This document shows, in pieces, positions 1 to 10,220 of a stretch of DNA of 64,000 nucleotides. The stretch's first letter is position 1; every line of letters starts with the position of its first letter. Origin of the DNA: Escherichia sp. ESNIH1 (GTDB lineage: Bacteria; Pseudomonadota; Gammaproteobacteria; Enterobacterales; Enterobacteriaceae); contig PQKR01000004.1 of NCBI GenBank assembly GCA_002918705.1, forward strand, positions 1 through 64,000. The letters run 5' to 3'. The notes beneath the pieces were generated by a model. It made no database searches. It saw only the letters and a program-made list of their open reading frames with translations, and was not told the DNA's origin. Made by a program: the position numbers and the translations under genes.

Positions 1-882
1 CACAATTACTACAAGTAAAGAAACAACAAAAATAAACCAGCCAAACTTCCCTTTGTATCCTTTTAAATAGCGGTAAGAAATTACCAAAGCGGAAAGTAAG
101 GAGATTGCAATAAGTACTGGCATGATGAATTTTCCCATGCCATTAGGTAGTATTATCCCTTCTATATGATAGTAATAGGATTTTAAGTTACTGATTACCG
201 TATTCAGAAGATCAGCAGAAACCCTTGGGTGGTTAGCACTGTGAGAGGACTCCAGAGTCAAAGGCAATATCACCTTCATATAGAGAGCCAGCCCCAACAA
301 AGTGCTTAAAACCCGAATAAATGATAATCTTATTATTTCATAAGGAGATGTTAATTTATAAACATCATAAAAGAACAGCAGGGATGTAAAAATAAGTATT
401 ATATTTACAGATGCTTGATATAAGCACATTACACCAACCACTAAAGCCACCTTAATTAAAAGGTTGATATAATGATTATTTGATAAAGTAAATAAAAAAG
501 CAAAAGACAGAACCGCAGAAAACAGGATAGTCAGGCTATCAAACCTGTAGCTAAGGACTTCAACAATAAATGGATTTATTAAAAAAGACAAAGGCAGCAG
601 GAAAACCCCTTTTTTGTTACTGAAAAACTCTTTGCCAAATCTATAAAAAACCCAGGACAGCATGGCGCATGCAACAAGAAGCGGCGCAGGGGCAATGTCT
701 GCCATTGTTCCACTAAACATAAGAACAGACATTAATATATCAGACAAAGGTCGTCCATCTTCCCACCAAAATCTGTAACCTAGCGTTGACCGCCCAATAT
801 CGTCTATGTAATAAATATTTGCTAGTATGATGGGCGCCACCAATAGCAAAATAATGATGAAATATTCCTTTATCTGTTTCAC
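1..882 (-). CDS. GtrII-like O-antigen glucosyltransferase (gtrC position), partial
   Basis: The reading frame runs off the left edge, so only the first 294 codons are visible. It starts with GTG overlapping the gtrB stop by four bases, with a GGAGG just upstream. The protein is a polytopic inner-membrane protein: a hydrophobic first helix (about residues 7-22), an extracytoplasmic loop containing [11 protein letters not shown], a MADIAPAP motif near residue 60, then repeated hydrophobic segments. This pattern fits the GtrII family of type-specific glucosyltransferases, which move glucose from bactoprenol-phosphate to O-antigen on the periplasmic side. It is the third gene of a gtrA-gtrB-gtrC operon. 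Base composition is clearly AT-rich compared with the core genes, which suggests transfer, probably by a prophage. The exact sugar linkage cannot be inferred. Confidence 0.8.
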   Translation of the reverse strand, partial: MKQIKEYFIIILLLVAPIILANIYYIDDIGRSTLGYRFWWEDGRPLSDILMSVLMFSGTMADIAPAPLLVACAMLSWVFYRFGKEFFSNKKGVFLLPLSFLINPFIVEVLSYRFDSLTILFSAVLSFAFLFTLSNNHYINLLIKVALVVGVMCLYQASVNIILIFTSLLFFYDVYKLTSPYEIIRLSFIRVLSTLLGLALYMKVILPLTLESSHSANHPRVSADLLNTVISNLKSYYYHIEGIILPNGMGKFIMPVLIAISLLSALVISYRYLKGYKGKFGWFIFVVSLLVVIV

Positions 883-1802
883 ACATCGCCTCCATTTTTT
901 AAAATATATCTAGGTCTGTTCTTGGATTCGGTGTAAATCCTTCCGATGTATTCACCAAGCACCCCAATGCCAATAAGTTGTACGCCACCAAGGAACAGAA
1001 TTGAAACCAGCAATGAAGGGTAGCCACGCACCGGATTGCCAAAGGCAATAGTGTCTATAATCATCCATGCACCATAAATGAACGACAGGCCTGCTACCAA
1101 CAATCCAATATAAGTCCACATGCGCAGAGGGAAGGTAGAGAAACTGGTTATCCCCTCAAGGGCAAGGTTCCATAACTTCCAGCCATTGAATTTTGAATCA
1201 CCGGCAATCCTTTCAGCCCTGGTGTATTCAACGACATCAGTGTTCCCGCCAACCCAGCTAAGAATGCCTTTCATAAAGAGGTTGCGCTCAGGAAGAAGCT
1301 TGATGTTTTCCACCACCGCTCGGGACATCAGGCGGAAATCACCTACATTCTCCTCAATTTTAGGGTTGCTGATTTTGTTGTGCAGCTTGTAGAACCACTC
1401 AGCAGTCTTCCGCTTAAGTCTTCCATCAGTTGATCTGTCTGTTCGTTTCGCCAGTACCATTTCAGCGCCAGCCTGCCACTTATCGATCAGATGAGGAATG
1501 ACGTTAATAGGATCCTGCAGGTCTACATCGATAGGGATTACGGCTTCGCCTGTCGCATGGTCTAGCCCTGCAAATAAAGCAGGCTCCTTGCCGAAGTTGC
1601 GGGTGAATGACAACGCAACAACTAGAGGGTCTGCAATTGCCAGAGATCTGATTATTGACTCTGTAGCATCCTTGCTGCCGTCGTTGATGAAGACTATTTC
1701 AACCTCATATTGCTGAAGATCTTCAAACTCGCGCACTGTTTTATAGAAAATTGGAATCGCGTCTTCTTCATTAAAGACTGGAACGACCAGAGAGATCTTC
1801 AT
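879..1802 (-). CDS. gtrB: Bactoprenol glucosyl transferase GtrB
   Basis: Family GT2 enzyme that transfers glucose from UDP-glucose to undecaprenyl phosphate on the cytoplasmic face, feeding O-antigen modification. The 307-residue length is usual for GtrB. The N-terminus [14 protein letters not shown], the INDGSKDAT segment and DVDLQDP (metal and nucleotide-sugar binding) mark the catalytic domain, about residues 1-220. Two C-terminal membrane helices lie at about 225-250 and 262-288. The start codon overlaps the gtrA stop (ATGA), so the operon is translationally coupled; the downstream gene starts inside its own last codons. AT-rich like the rest of the cluster. Confidence 0.92.
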   Translation of the reverse strand: MKISLVVPVFNEEDAIPIFYKTVREFEDLQQYEVEIVFINDGSKDATESIIRSLAIADPLVVALSFTRNFGKEPALFAGLDHATGEAVIPIDVDLQDPINVIPHLIDKWQAGAEMVLAKRTDRSTDGRLKRKTAEWFYKLHNKISNPKIEENVGDFRLMSRAVVENIKLLPERNLFMKGILSWVGGNTDVVEYTRAERIAGDSKFNGWKLWNLALEGITSFSTFPLRMWTYIGLLVAGLSFIYGAWMIIDTIAFGNPVRGYPSLLVSILFLGGVQLIGIGVLGEYIGRIYTESKNRPRYILKNGGDV

Positions 1803-2161
1803 TTCGCATCCCTAAAGACAATGAATTTGGAATAGATAAACCCGCATACCAGGCTGATGGCGGAGAAAATGACGAGAGTCACTAATGGAGGTAAGCCAAC
1901 TTTGTCTGCCTCCCACCCTATAGCTGCGCTCAATGTTCCCATAAAGCCTACATAGAGCATGTATCTCATGGTTGTTGTAGAGGCTTTAAACGTAAATCTT
2001 GCGTTCGCAAAGAAGCTGAAGCTCACCGCAACTACAAACCCTCCAAAGTTGGCAAGGGCCTGTCCTGTATCTAGCCCATACACGCATACAGCAAACACTA
2101 CCCAGTGAATGATGGTGTTTAAAACGCCAATGACGGCGTACTTTGAGAAAAGCTTTAACAT
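1799..2161 (-). CDS. gtrA: Bactoprenol-linked glucose flippase GtrA
   Basis: Small membrane protein of 120 residues with four predicted helices, of the GtrA/DPMS family, thought to flip bactoprenol-linked glucose to the periplasm. The frame stays open another 300 bases upstream, but the ATG at 2161 gives [16 protein letters not shown], the usual GtrA start, and the family length of about 120. Conserved features include FANARFTFK in the first half and SKFIVFRD at the C-terminus. It is the first gene of the gtr operon and overlaps gtrB by four bases. Confidence 0.9.
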   Translation of the reverse strand: MLKLFSKYAVIGVLNTIIHWVVFAVCVYGLDTGQALANFGGFVVAVSFSFFANARFTFKASTTTMRYMLYVGFMGTLSAAIGWEADKVGLPPLVTLVIFSAISLVCGFIYSKFIVFRDAK

Positions 2162-2518
2162 GATAAATATCAGCAGATTCTGAAAGTGGGTGAGTTTACC
2201 ACCGGACTGCAATCTGATCGACAACCATGTTTTGCAGTGCCGCTGATGTACAGAAAAAATGGGAGTCCCAGAATCATACCTCGGATAGGCGTGGATGCGC
2301 GCGTGATATGGGGAACGTCTGAGTATGAGCTCAGGATGAAGCGAAAGGAATCGAAGTAGAGCAGGAAGAAGGCATAGCTCTGCACCTGTGCAGGGCTTTG
2401 CGCTCTCTGTGACGGATTTGTGCCACATTAATGACACAAATTGGTGAAAGGATGCAAAAATCTGCAAGTGAAATTGGCTGAGGCTGGCTTGTGGTGCGGG
2501 TTTGATTGATGTTAGCGT
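2162..2518. other. Intergenic region between gtrA and ycgL
   Basis: About 357 bases between the divergent gtr operon and ycgL, expected to hold both promoters. No recognised gene, tRNA or integrase remnant is visible. Open frames run through it on the minus strand but give no recognisable protein. A short palindrome CTGCAC/GTGCAG lies near 2391-2404. If the gtr cluster came with a phage, the attachment site could lie here, but no direct repeat can be shown because the other border is outside the window. The paired GATC arrays typical of Dam/OxyR phase-variable gtr promoters are not seen. Confidence 0.5.
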
Positions 2519-2836
2519 ATGTCGAAATTACGCATTAAAAAGAGTAAAAGTATGTTTTGTGTGATCTACCGAAGTGCTAAACGTGACCAGACCTATTTGT
2601 ATATCGAGAAAAAAGATGATTTTTCCCGCGTCCCGGAAGCCTTAATGAAAAGTTTTGGCCAGCCGGTCATGACCATGCTGCTGCCGCTCGACGGGCGCAA
2701 AAAATTAGCCAACGCCGATTTGCAGAAAGTCAAAGAGGCGCTGCAGGCGCAGGGATATTATCTGCAAATGCCGCCGCCGCAAGAGGATCTCCTTAAGCAG
2801 CATCTCCAGAGCAGCGGGAAGATTGACAAATCCTGA
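2519..2836 (+). CDS. ycgL: YcgL family protein (DUF709)
   Basis: Short cytosolic protein of 105 residues with the family core [20 protein letters not shown] near the N-terminus and [14 protein letters not shown] in the middle. E. coli YcgL is 108 residues and matches along its length. Function is not established. It is followed by ycgM at 55 bases, the same order as in K-12, and is the first conserved core gene after the gtr cluster. Confidence 0.93.
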   Translation: MSKLRIKKSKSMFCVIYRSAKRDQTYLYIEKKDDFSRVPEALMKSFGQPVMTMLLPLDGRKKLANADLQKVKEALQAQGYYLQMPPPQEDLLKQHLQSSGKIDKS

Positions 2837-2891
2837 TACGGCGGTGATAGTCAAATTTCACTCGCGTTCAAAGGGTTACTCAGGGGGTAAC

Positions 2892-3551
2892 ATGTATCAG
2901 CATCATAACTGGCAGGGTGCGCTGTTAGATTTTCCCGTCAGTAAGGTTGTTTGCGTTGGCAGTAACTATGCGAAGCACATTCAGGAGATGGGCAGCGCCA
3001 CGCCGGACGAGCCGGTGCTGTTTATTAAACCTGAGACCGCGCTCTGCGATCTCCGTCAGCCGCTGGCCCTGCCGCAGGGGTTGGGATCGGTGCACCACGA
3101 GGTTGAGCTGGCGGTGCTGATTGGCGCCACGCTGCGCCAGGCGTCGGAAGAGCATGTCCAGCAGGCAATTGCTGGCTACGGCGTGGCGCTGGATCTTACC
3201 CTGCGCGATATCCAGGGCAAAATGAAGAAGGCCGGGCAGCCGTGGGAGAAGGCCAAGGGTTTCGACAACTCATGCCCCATTTCAGGCTTCATTCCGGCGG
3301 CAGAGTTCAAGAGCGATCCGCAGGCGACCCCGCTGGGGCTGAAGATTAACGGTGAGGTGCGCCAGCAGGGCACCACGGCGGACATGATCCACAAGATTGT
3401 GCCGCTGATTGCCTACATGAGCCGCTACTTCACCCTGCGTGCCGGGGACGTTATTCTTACCGGTACGCCAGAGGGCGTCGGCCCGCTGCAGAGCGGTGAC
3501 GAGCTTGAAGTAAGCTTTAACGGTCAGTTCCTCACCACCCGCGTGCTGTAA
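2892..3551 (+). CDS. ycgM: Fumarylacetoacetate hydrolase family protein YcgM
   Basis: FAH-fold enzyme of 219 residues, the same length as E. coli YcgM. The frame is open further upstream, but the ATG at 2892 behind a GGGGG stretch gives the conserved MYQHHNWQGALLD start. Metal-binding residues are visible in HHEVELAVLIG (the ExE motif) and in the later ALDLTLRDIQGK segment; the C-terminal GDVILTGTPEGVGP is a FAH signature. The group includes fumarylpyruvate hydrolases, and YcgM has been reported to act as an oxaloacetate tautomerase that removes enol-oxaloacetate; the sequence alone cannot decide the substrate. Sits in the ycgLMN row. Confidence 0.92.
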   Translation: MYQHHNWQGALLDFPVSKVVCVGSNYAKHIQEMGSATPDEPVLFIKPETALCDLRQPLALPQGLGSVHHEVELAVLIGATLRQASEEHVQQAIAGYGVALDLTLRDIQGKMKKAGQPWEKAKGFDNSCPISGFIPAAEFKSDPQATPLGLKINGEVRQQGTTADMIHKIVPLIAYMSRYFTLRAGDVILTGTPEGVGPLQSGDELEVSFNGQFLTTRVL

Positions 3552-3566
3552 ACCCTTTCATTAAGG

Positions 3567-3703
3567 GTGCCGGGCGGCACTGACGCAGGCCCGGCTTGCG
3601 AATTAGCATGGTGCACGTTTTGTAGGCCCGGTAAGCGTAGCGCCACCGGGCGTTACCATGCTGATGCTGTAATGCCGGGTGGCACTGCGTTTGCCCGGCC
3701 TAC
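3567..3703. repeat. Cluster of three REP/BIME-like palindromic units
   Basis: Three GC-rich imperfect palindromes in alternating orientation, with cores such as GTGCCGGGCGGCAC, GTAGGCCCGGTAAGCG and TGCCGGGTGGCACTGCG, fill the ycgM-ycgN gap. They follow the enterobacterial REP pattern (GCCGGATG-like palindrome with CGGCCTAC ends) and probably stabilise or terminate the ycgM transcript. Confidence 0.85.
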
Positions 3704-3864
3704 GGTGAGTAATGTGCAGTTTGTCGGCCCGTTTCTGTTCTGGCACTTTTAATCAGAAGTCACCTCTATTTTATTTGATTCCGGCAGCAATCAGGCGGCA
3801 AAACTTGCATCAATGTGCCAGAGTGGTTATAAGGTGCAGCTGAAATTTCACGGCGGACTTCCTT

Positions 3865-4305
3865 ATGAGCGATACACCTTTCTGGCAGAGCAAAACCCTT
3901 GAGCAAATGACCGACGCCGAGTGGGAGTCGCTGTGCGACGGCTGCGGGCAGTGCTGCCTGCACAAGCTTCAGGATGAGGACACCGACGAGATCTACTTCA
4001 CCAACGTCGCCTGCCGCCAGCTTAATATCAAAACCTGCCAGTGCCGCAACTATGAGCGGCGCTTCGAGTATGAACCGGACTGCATCAAGCTGACGCGGGA
4101 GAATCTGCCGACTTTTGAGTGGCTGCCGCCAACCTGTGCTTATCGCCTGCTGGCGGAGGGGAAAGCGCTGCCGCTCTGGCATCCGCTGCGAAGCGGCTCA
4201 AAAGCGGCGATGCACGCTGAGCGCATCTCGGTCCGCCACATTGCGGTGACGGAGTCCGAGGTTCGCAACTGGGAGGATCACATCCTCAACAAGTCCGGCG
4301 CTTAA
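3865..4305 (+). CDS. ycgN: YcgN, UPF0260 cysteine-rich protein
   Basis: Protein of 146 residues of the UPF0260/YkgJ-type CxxCxxCC family, which probably binds a metal or Fe-S cluster. The motif [11 protein letters not shown] lies near residues 29-39, with further cysteines in [15 protein letters not shown] and PDCIK. E. coli YcgN is slightly longer at its N-terminus and otherwise nearly colinear. The role is not known. Its stop codon overlaps the stop codon of the convergent dsbB gene. Confidence 0.92.
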   Translation: MSDTPFWQSKTLEQMTDAEWESLCDGCGQCCLHKLQDEDTDEIYFTNVACRQLNIKTCQCRNYERRFEYEPDCIKLTRENLPTFEWLPPTCAYRLLAEGKALPLWHPLRSGSKAAMHAERISVRHIAVTESEVRNWEDHILNKSGA

Positions 4306-4832
4306 CGACCAAAAAGATCGCGTTTTTTGGGTTTGAACGCCTGGGCAATCAGCACGAGGATGGCCACAGCAAAGTAGGCGATGAAGATCCCTACCAGCCA
4401 CTGCGGCATCTCCAGCGTCAGAAACGACCACTGGCGTTCGGCACAGTCGCCGCTGGCAACAAACACCTGCGGCAGCCACTTATCCAGCGGCAGCCAGCTC
4501 GGGAAACGGGCGGCGAAGTCGCAGGTCATAAAGGGGTTAGGGTGCAGCTGGATCATCGTATGGTCCCACGCCAGCTGAATGCCGCGCCATGCGCTGTAGA
4601 GCCAGATTGCAATCGCCACATAGCGCAGCGGCGTCTTCGGCGCGATGGCGCCGACCAGGCCAGCGCCCATCACGCCAAACAGCGCGCAACGCTCATAAAT
4701 ACACAAAACGCACGGTTTAAGCAGCATCACATGCTGGAACCATAAAGCCACCAGCTCAAGCGCAAACGCCGTCAGTGCCATAAGTAACCAGGCACCGCGC
4801 CCGTGAGAGCACTTGTTTAAAAATTGTAACAT
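4302..4832 (-). CDS. dsbB: Disulfide bond formation protein DsbB
   Basis: Inner-membrane protein that reoxidises periplasmic DsbA and passes the electrons to quinone. The chosen start gives 176 residues, the length of E. coli DsbB; two in-frame ATGs and more open frame lie upstream. Both redox pairs are present: Cys41-x-x-Cys44 in [11 protein letters not shown] and Cys104/Cys130 in FMTCDF and [10 protein letters not shown]. Four membrane helices are evident. In K-12 the upstream gene is nhaB; here the divergent neighbour is fadR, 287 bases away, with no nhaB. Confidence 0.96.
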   Translation of the reverse strand: MLQFLNKCSHGRGAWLLMALTAFALELVALWFQHVMLLKPCVLCIYERCALFGVMGAGLVGAIAPKTPLRYVAIAIWLYSAWRGIQLAWDHTMIQLHPNPFMTCDFAARFPSWLPLDKWLPQVFVASGDCAERQWSFLTLEMPQWLVGIFIAYFAVAILVLIAQAFKPKKRDLFGR

Positions 4833-5119
4833 AATCATTTCCCTGGGAGATGCTAGACATCGCAGTGTAAACGAATTCACCCTGAGATGACAAAGGGTTC
4901 AGAAGAGGGTGAAAGTAGGAGAAATAAGCGGCTTTAAGGACGAAAGTGCAAAAGCGCGGCAAAGGGTAAACGGCCAGCACAATACCCTAAAAATGGGCGT
5001 TTAAGAAAAGCGTAAAAACAGAACGCCGATCCCTTTTTCTTCCCGTTTCGTGCTATCTGCTGCCCCCTCGCTCTGGTATGATGAGTCTCTTTGTTTCGCA
5101 GTGTAATGGAAATTTCTCT

Positions 5120-5839
5120 ATGGTCATAAAGGCGCAGAGCCCGGCGGGTTTCGCGGAAGAGTACATCATTGAAAGTATCTGGAATAATCGCTTTCCACCG
5201 GGAACGATCCTGCCAGCTGAAAGAGAACTTTCCGAACTGATTGGCGTCACGCGTACTACGTTGCGCGAGGTATTACAGCGGCTGGCACGTGATGGCTGGC
5301 TGACCATCCAGCACGGTAAGCCGACCAAGGTAAATAACTTCTGGGAGACATCAGGTCTCAATATCCTTGAGACGCTGGCCCGGCTCGATCACGAGAGCGT
5401 TCCCCAGCTGATCGATAACCTGCTCTCGGTGCGTACCAATATCGCGACCATTTTCATTCGCACGGCTTTCCGTCAGCATCCGCAGGAGGCGCTGGAGGTC
5501 CTGGCCCGTGCGCGTGAAGTAGAAGATCACGCCGATGCCTTTGCCGAGCTGGACTACAACATTTTCCGCGGCCTCGCCTTCGCCTCTGGTAACCCCATCT
5601 ACGGGTTGATCCTCAACGGCATGAAGGGACTCTATACCCGCATCGGGCGACACTACTTTGCCAACCCCGAAGCGCGCAGTCTGGCGCTGGGCTTCTACCA
5701 CCGTCTAGGCGAAGTGTGCGAGCGCGGCGATCATGACAAGGTCTATGAGATTGTGCGCCACTACGGACGCGACAGCGGGGAGATCTGGCACCGGATGCAG
5801 AAAAACCTGCCGGGCGATCTCGCGATCCAGGGTCGATAG
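5120..5839 (+). CDS. fadR: Fatty acid metabolism regulator FadR
   Basis: GntR-family repressor/activator that responds to long-chain acyl-CoA, repressing fad genes and activating fabA/fabB. The ATG chosen gives 239 residues, the E. coli length. The winged helix spans about residues 1-75 ([20 protein letters not shown] is the recognition helix), and the FadR-type C-terminal ligand domain follows. It converges on ycgB with a hairpin in between. Confidence 0.96.
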   Translation: MVIKAQSPAGFAEEYIIESIWNNRFPPGTILPAERELSELIGVTRTTLREVLQRLARDGWLTIQHGKPTKVNNFWETSGLNILETLARLDHESVPQLIDNLLSVRTNIATIFIRTAFRQHPQEALEVLARAREVEDHADAFAELDYNIFRGLAFASGNPIYGLILNGMKGLYTRIGRHYFANPEARSLALGFYHRLGEVCERGDHDKVYEIVRHYGRDSGEIWHRMQKNLPGDLAIQGR

Positions 5840-5859
5840 CGTTAAACAGACAGAGAAAT

Positions 5860-5881
5860 CCCCTCTCCGCCAGGAGAGGGG
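5860..5881. terminator. Hairpin between convergent fadR and ycgB
   Basis: Perfect inverted repeat CCCCTCTCC/GGAGAGGGG with a four-base loop (GCCA) in the 48-base gap between the two convergent genes. No strong T-run follows on either strand, so its termination strength is uncertain. Confidence 0.6.
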
Positions 5882-5887
5882 CAGGCG

Positions 5888-7420
5888 TTACAGGCTATTC
5901 TGCCGCGGCGGGCAGCGGTCCAGCAGCTCCACGCTGCCGTCCTCGTTCTGCTGCTCCAGCATCACATCAAATCCCCACAGGCGGTGCACGTGTTTCAGCA
6001 CCTCCCGGCGCCCCTTATCCAACGGCGCACGGTTGTGCGGTACATAGCGCAGGGTCAAAGAGCGATCCCCACGCAGATCGACGTTCCACACCTGAATATT
6101 TGGCTCCAGGTTGCTGAGATTATACTGCGCCGACAGCTTAGCCCGGATCTCACGGTAGCCGTCTTCGTTATGGATGGCGGCAATCTCCAGATAGTTATTG
6201 CGATCGTCATCCAGCACGGTAAAGAAGCGGAAGTCACGCATCACCTTTGGTGAGAGGAACTGGCTGATAAAGCTCTCATCTTTAAAATCGCGCATGGCGA
6301 AGTGCAGCGTCTCCAGCCAGTCGGAGCCAGCGATGTCCGGGAACCAATATCTATCCTCCTCGGTGGGAGACTGACAGATCCGTTTGATATCCTGGAACAT
6401 GGCGAAGCCCAGCGCATAAGGGTTAATGCCGCTATACCACGGGCTGTTGTAGGGGGGCTGGAATACCACGTTGGTGTGGCTATGGAGAAACTCCAGCATA
6501 AAGCGATCGGTCACTTTGCCTTCATCGTAGAGATGATTGAGGATGGTGTAGTGCCAGAAGGTCGCCCAGCCCTCATTCATCACCTGAGTCTGTTTCTGCG
6601 GATAGAAATACTGGCTCACCTTACGCACGATGCGCAAAATCTCACGCTGCCACGGCTCCAGCAGCGGGGCATTTTTCTCCATGAAATAGAGCAGGTTCTC
6701 CTGCGGCTCGGAAGGATAGCGGCGCGCCTCGGCTACCGTTTTCTCCTCCTCGCGCTTCGGCAGGGTGCGCCACAGGGTATTCACCTGACTCTGCAGATAC
6801 TCTTCCCGGCTTTTCTGCCGCGCTTTCTCCTCCTGAAGGGAGATCTTCTGCGGCCGTTTGTAGCGATCGACGCCGTAGTTCATCAGGGCATGGCAGGAGT
6901 CGAGCAGCTTCTCAACCTCGACCACGCCATAGCGCTCTTCGCAGTCTGTGATGTAGTTACGGGCAAAAATCAGATAGTCAACAATGGAGCTGGCATCGGT
7001 CCAGCTACGGAACAGGTAGTTATTTTTGAAGAAGGAGTTGTGCCCGTAGCAGGCATGGGCCATCACCAGCGCCTGCATGGTAATGGTGTTCTCCTCCATC
7101 AGATAGGCGATACAGGGGTTGGAGTTGATCACGATCTCGTAGGCCAGCCCCTGCTGCCCATGCTTATAGAGCCGCTCGGTCTCGATAAACTTTTTACCAA
7201 ACGACCAGTGAGTATAGTTAATGGGCATCCCAACGCTGGAGTAGGCGTCCATCATCTGTTCAGAGGTGATCACTTCGATCTGGTGGGGATAGGTATCCAG
7301 CCGGTAGAGTTTGGCTACCCGATCGATCTCGGCCAGGTAGGTATCAAGCAGTTCGAATGTCCAGTCGGGTCCATCGCTGAGACGGGAGGTGTCCTTGTTC
7401 ATGGAGTCAATCGTAGCCAT
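5888..7420 (-). CDS. ycgB: SpoVR family protein YcgB
   Basis: Protein of 510 residues matching E. coli YcgB in length. The start MATIDSMNKD is chosen over an upstream in-frame ATG because it matches the family and has GAGGG upstream. Characteristic SpoVR segments are visible: MAHACYGHNSFFKNN, VMNEGWATFWHY and FQDIKRICQ; the histidines and acidic residues look like a metal site. In E. coli the gene belongs to the RpoS/stationary-phase set and works with the YeaG kinase group; the molecular function is not settled. Confidence 0.94.
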   Translation of the reverse strand: MATIDSMNKDTSRLSDGPDWTFELLDTYLAEIDRVAKLYRLDTYPHQIEVITSEQMMDAYSSVGMPINYTHWSFGKKFIETERLYKHGQQGLAYEIVINSNPCIAYLMEENTITMQALVMAHACYGHNSFFKNNYLFRSWTDASSIVDYLIFARNYITDCEERYGVVEVEKLLDSCHALMNYGVDRYKRPQKISLQEEKARQKSREEYLQSQVNTLWRTLPKREEEKTVAEARRYPSEPQENLLYFMEKNAPLLEPWQREILRIVRKVSQYFYPQKQTQVMNEGWATFWHYTILNHLYDEGKVTDRFMLEFLHSHTNVVFQPPYNSPWYSGINPYALGFAMFQDIKRICQSPTEEDRYWFPDIAGSDWLETLHFAMRDFKDESFISQFLSPKVMRDFRFFTVLDDDRNNYLEIAAIHNEDGYREIRAKLSAQYNLSNLEPNIQVWNVDLRGDRSLTLRYVPHNRAPLDKGRREVLKHVHRLWGFDVMLEQQNEDGSVELLDRCPPRQNSL

Positions 7421-7770
7421 TAGCGCACCCTCATTGTTGGCGACTCTCTCTTGCAGGAGAGTCTCCATTCAAGCATAGATCACCGCACCGCAAACCGGGC
7501 TGTCGGGGAAATTTTTTCTTCGCCATAACACCGTGCAAAAAGGGGAGGCAGTATGCAGTTTGCGCTATTTTATGCTGCGTTACAGGGCGGGTCAGCAGGA
7601 GATACCAAATAGTCCCTGTCCCCAGCTGAAGGCAGAGATGTGAGTTAAGTCACCATAAAAAAGCCGTATGTTGAATAACATTTTCATCTGAGTTATCAAT
7701 TTGTAATCAGATGATTATTCTTAACGAATGATTATTCTTAACTCGTCAGTTTTACTCATAGGGAGTGGCT
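7421..7770. promoter_or_regulatory. Divergent ycgB/dadA promoter region with 15-base direct repeat
   Basis: About 350 bases with no gene. The 15-mer ATGATTATTCTTAAC occurs twice, at 7711-7725 and 7728-7742, a period of 17 bases, ending 28 bases before the dadA start. In E. coli the dad operon is controlled by Lrp, alanine and CRP, and AT-rich repeated sites are typical of Lrp, so the repeat is a candidate binding array. A GGGAG at 7761-7765 is the dadA ribosome site. Confidence 0.55.
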
Positions 7771-9072
7771 ATGCGCGTTGTGGTTCTGGGAAGTGGCGTC
7801 GTGGGCGTGACCAGCGCCTGGTATCTGAGTCAGGCGGGGCACGAGGTAACGGTAATTGAACGGGAGCCGGGCTCGGCGCTGCAAACCAGCGCAGCCAACG
7901 CCGGGCAGATCTCACCAGGCTATGCCGCGCCCTGGGCCGCACCGGGGGTACCGCTGAAGGCAATTAAGTGGATGTTTGAACGGCACGCCCCGCTGGCCAT
8001 CGGCCTTGACGGGACGGCGTTCCAGCTGAAATGGATGTGGCAAATGCTGCGCAACTGTGACACCCGCCACTATATGGAGAACAAAGGACGGATGGTGCGT
8101 CTGGCCGAGTACAGCCGCGACTGCCTCAAGGCCCTGCGCGACAGCACCGGCATTGAGTATGAGGGGCGACAGGGGGGCACACTCCAGCTCTTCCGTACCG
8201 AACAGCAGTATGAGAACGCGACCCGGGATATCGCTGTGCTGGAAGAGGCTGGCGTTCCCTATCAGCTGCTGGAGTCCGCCCGTCTGGCGGAGGTTGAGCC
8301 GGCCCTGGCCGAGGTGGCGCACAAGCTGACCGGCGGCCTGCGTCTGCCCAATGACGAAACCGGCGACTGCCAGCTCTTTACCCAGCGTCTGGCGCTGATG
8401 GCCGAACAGGCGGGCGTGGTGTTTCGCTACAACACGCCGGTCGATCGCCTGCTCTACGAGGGGGAGAAGATCTATGGCGTGAAGTGTGGCGATGAGGTGA
8501 TCAAGGCTGATGCCTACGTCATGGCCTTTGGCTCATACTCTACCGCCATGCTGAAAGGCATCGTCGATATTCCGGTCTATCCCCTGAAAGGCTACTCGCT
8601 TACTATTCCTGTTGCGGAAGAGAGCGGTGCGCCGGTATCGACTATCCTTGATGAGAGCTACAAGATTGCCATTACCCGCTTCGATAACCGCATCCGCGTC
8701 GGCGGCATGGCAGAGATTGTTGGCTTCAATACCGAACTGCTGCAACCGCGTCGTGAGACGCTGGAGATGGTGGTGCGCGATCTCTTCCCACGCGGAGGCC
8801 GTGTTGAGGAGGCAACCTTCTGGACCGGCCTACGGCCGATGACGCCGGACGGCACGCCGGTGGTAGGGCGTACGCCGTTTAAAAACCTCTGGCTCAACAC
8901 CGGGCACGGCACCCTCGGCTGGACGATGGCCTGCGGCTCGGGCCAGCTACTCAGCGATCTGATTTCCGGCCGCTCACCGGCTATTCCACACGATGATTTA
9001 GGCGTAGCCCGCTACAGCACCGATTTTACTCCCGCGCGGGCCAGCCATCTGCACGGCGCACACAATACATAA
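7771..9072 (+). CDS. dadA: D-amino acid dehydrogenase small subunit DadA
   Basis: Membrane-associated flavoprotein that oxidises D-alanine to pyruvate and ammonia, feeding electrons to the quinone pool. It has 433 residues against 432 in E. coli. The N-terminal [20 protein letters not shown] is the FAD-binding Rossmann motif, and [14 protein letters not shown] and [16 protein letters not shown] are conserved DadA C-terminal segments. An in-frame GTG two codons earlier is possible, but the ATG fits the family. Followed after nine bases by dadX, its operon partner. Confidence 0.96.
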   Translation: MRVVVLGSGVVGVTSAWYLSQAGHEVTVIEREPGSALQTSAANAGQISPGYAAPWAAPGVPLKAIKWMFERHAPLAIGLDGTAFQLKWMWQMLRNCDTRHYMENKGRMVRLAEYSRDCLKALRDSTGIEYEGRQGGTLQLFRTEQQYENATRDIAVLEEAGVPYQLLESARLAEVEPALAEVAHKLTGGLRLPNDETGDCQLFTQRLALMAEQAGVVFRYNTPVDRLLYEGEKIYGVKCGDEVIKADAYVMAFGSYSTAMLKGIVDIPVYPLKGYSLTIPVAEESGAPVSTILDESYKIAITRFDNRIRVGGMAEIVGFNTELLQPRRETLEMVVRDLFPRGGRVEEATFWTGLRPMTPDGTPVVGRTPFKNLWLNTGHGTLGWTMACGSGQLLSDLISGRSPAIPHDDLGVARYSTDFTPARASHLHGAHNT

Positions 9073-9081
9073 GGGGCATTC

Positions 9082-10152
9082 ATGACGCGTCCTGTTCAGG
9101 CCACTCTTAATCTGTCGGCCTTGCAGCATAATCTACAGGTTGTTCGCCGCGCCGCGCCTGGGGCACGGGTCTGGTCGGTGGTAAAAGCCAACGCCTACGG
9201 GCATGGAATCGACCGCATCTGGCGCGCACTGGGCACCACGGATGGTTTTGCCCTGCTGAATCTCGAGGAGGCGGTGCTGCTGCGCGAGCGCGGCTGGAAG
9301 GGGCCGATCCTGCTGCTGGAGGGGTTCTTTCATGCCGACGAGCTGCCGCTGCTGGACAGCTTGCGCCTGACTACCAGCATCCATAGCAACTGGCAGCTTA
9401 AGGCGTTGCAAAATGCCCGCCTTAGCGCCCCGCTGGATATCTACCTGAAGGTCAACAGCGGCATGAACCGGCTGGGGTTTATGCCGGAGCGGGTATGTTC
9501 AGTATGGCAGCAGCTGCGGGCGATGAAAAACGTGGGCCAGATGACGCTGATGTCGCACTTTGCCTCTGGGGAGAAACCCGATGGCATCGTAGAGGCAATG
9601 GCGCAGGTGGAGCAGGCCGCGGAAGGACTTAACTGTCCGCGCTCTCTCGCCAACTCGGCGGCAACGCTCTGGCATCCTGAAGCGCATTTTGACTGGGTCA
9701 GGCCGGGGATTATTCTCTATGGCGCATCGCCCTCCGGGCAGTGGCACGATGTGGCGACCAGCGGCATCAAGCCGGTGATGACCCTGCACAGTGAGATTAT
9801 CGGCGTGCAGACCCTGAAGCGGGGCGATCGTGTAGGCTACGGCGGGCGCTATCAGGCTACCGGCGAGCAGCGGATCGGCATCGTGGCGGCGGGCTATGCC
9901 GATGGCTATCCGCGCCATGCCCCTGACGGCACGCCGGTGCTGGTGGACGGTGTGCGTTCGGGGATTGTCGGGACGGTCTCGATGGATATGCTGGCGGTAG
10001 ATCTGACCCCCTGCCCGCAGGCTGGGATCGGTACGCCGGTCGAGCTGTGGGGCAGCGAAATCAAGATTGATGACGTCGCTGCCGCGGCAGGTACGGTGGG
10101 GTATGAGCTGATGTGCGCCCTGGCACCGCGCGTTCCTGTTGTTACACAATAA
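9082..10152 (+). CDS. dadX: Catabolic alanine racemase DadX
   Basis: Converts L-alanine to D-alanine for oxidation by DadA. It has 356 residues, as in E. coli. The PLP lysine lies in [11 protein letters not shown] (about residue 35), and the second catalytic residue in RVGYGGRY, typical of the fold-type III racemases. Part of the dadAX operon; a REP unit lies beyond it. Confidence 0.96.
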   Translation: MTRPVQATLNLSALQHNLQVVRRAAPGARVWSVVKANAYGHGIDRIWRALGTTDGFALLNLEEAVLLRERGWKGPILLLEGFFHADELPLLDSLRLTTSIHSNWQLKALQNARLSAPLDIYLKVNSGMNRLGFMPERVCSVWQQLRAMKNVGQMTLMSHFASGEKPDGIVEAMAQVEQAAEGLNCPRSLANSAATLWHPEAHFDWVRPGIILYGASPSGQWHDVATSGIKPVMTLHSEIIGVQTLKRGDRVGYGGRYQATGEQRIGIVAAGYADGYPRHAPDGTPVLVDGVRSGIVGTVSMDMLAVDLTPCPQAGIGTPVELWGSEIKIDDVAAAAGTVGYELMCALAPRVPVVTQ

Positions 10153-10186
10153 TTGTGACCCAATGATCGTGACAACGTAACTTTTT

Positions 10187-10215
10187 GCCCGGCGGCGTTG
10201 CGCGCGCCGGGCCTA
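10187..10215. repeat. REP-like palindrome after dadX
   Basis: TGCCCGGCGGCGTTGCGCG followed by GCCGGGCCTACG forms one REP unit between the convergent dadX and cvrA genes. Confidence 0.75.
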
Positions 10216-10220
10216 CGCTG

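Noticed and set aside
1799-2467. 222-residue version of GtrA
   Set aside because: The extra N-terminal 102 residues do not resemble anything and GtrA proteins are about 120 residues long.
6302-7423. 373-codon open frame on the plus strand
   Set aside because: Antisense to ycgB; no family resemblance.
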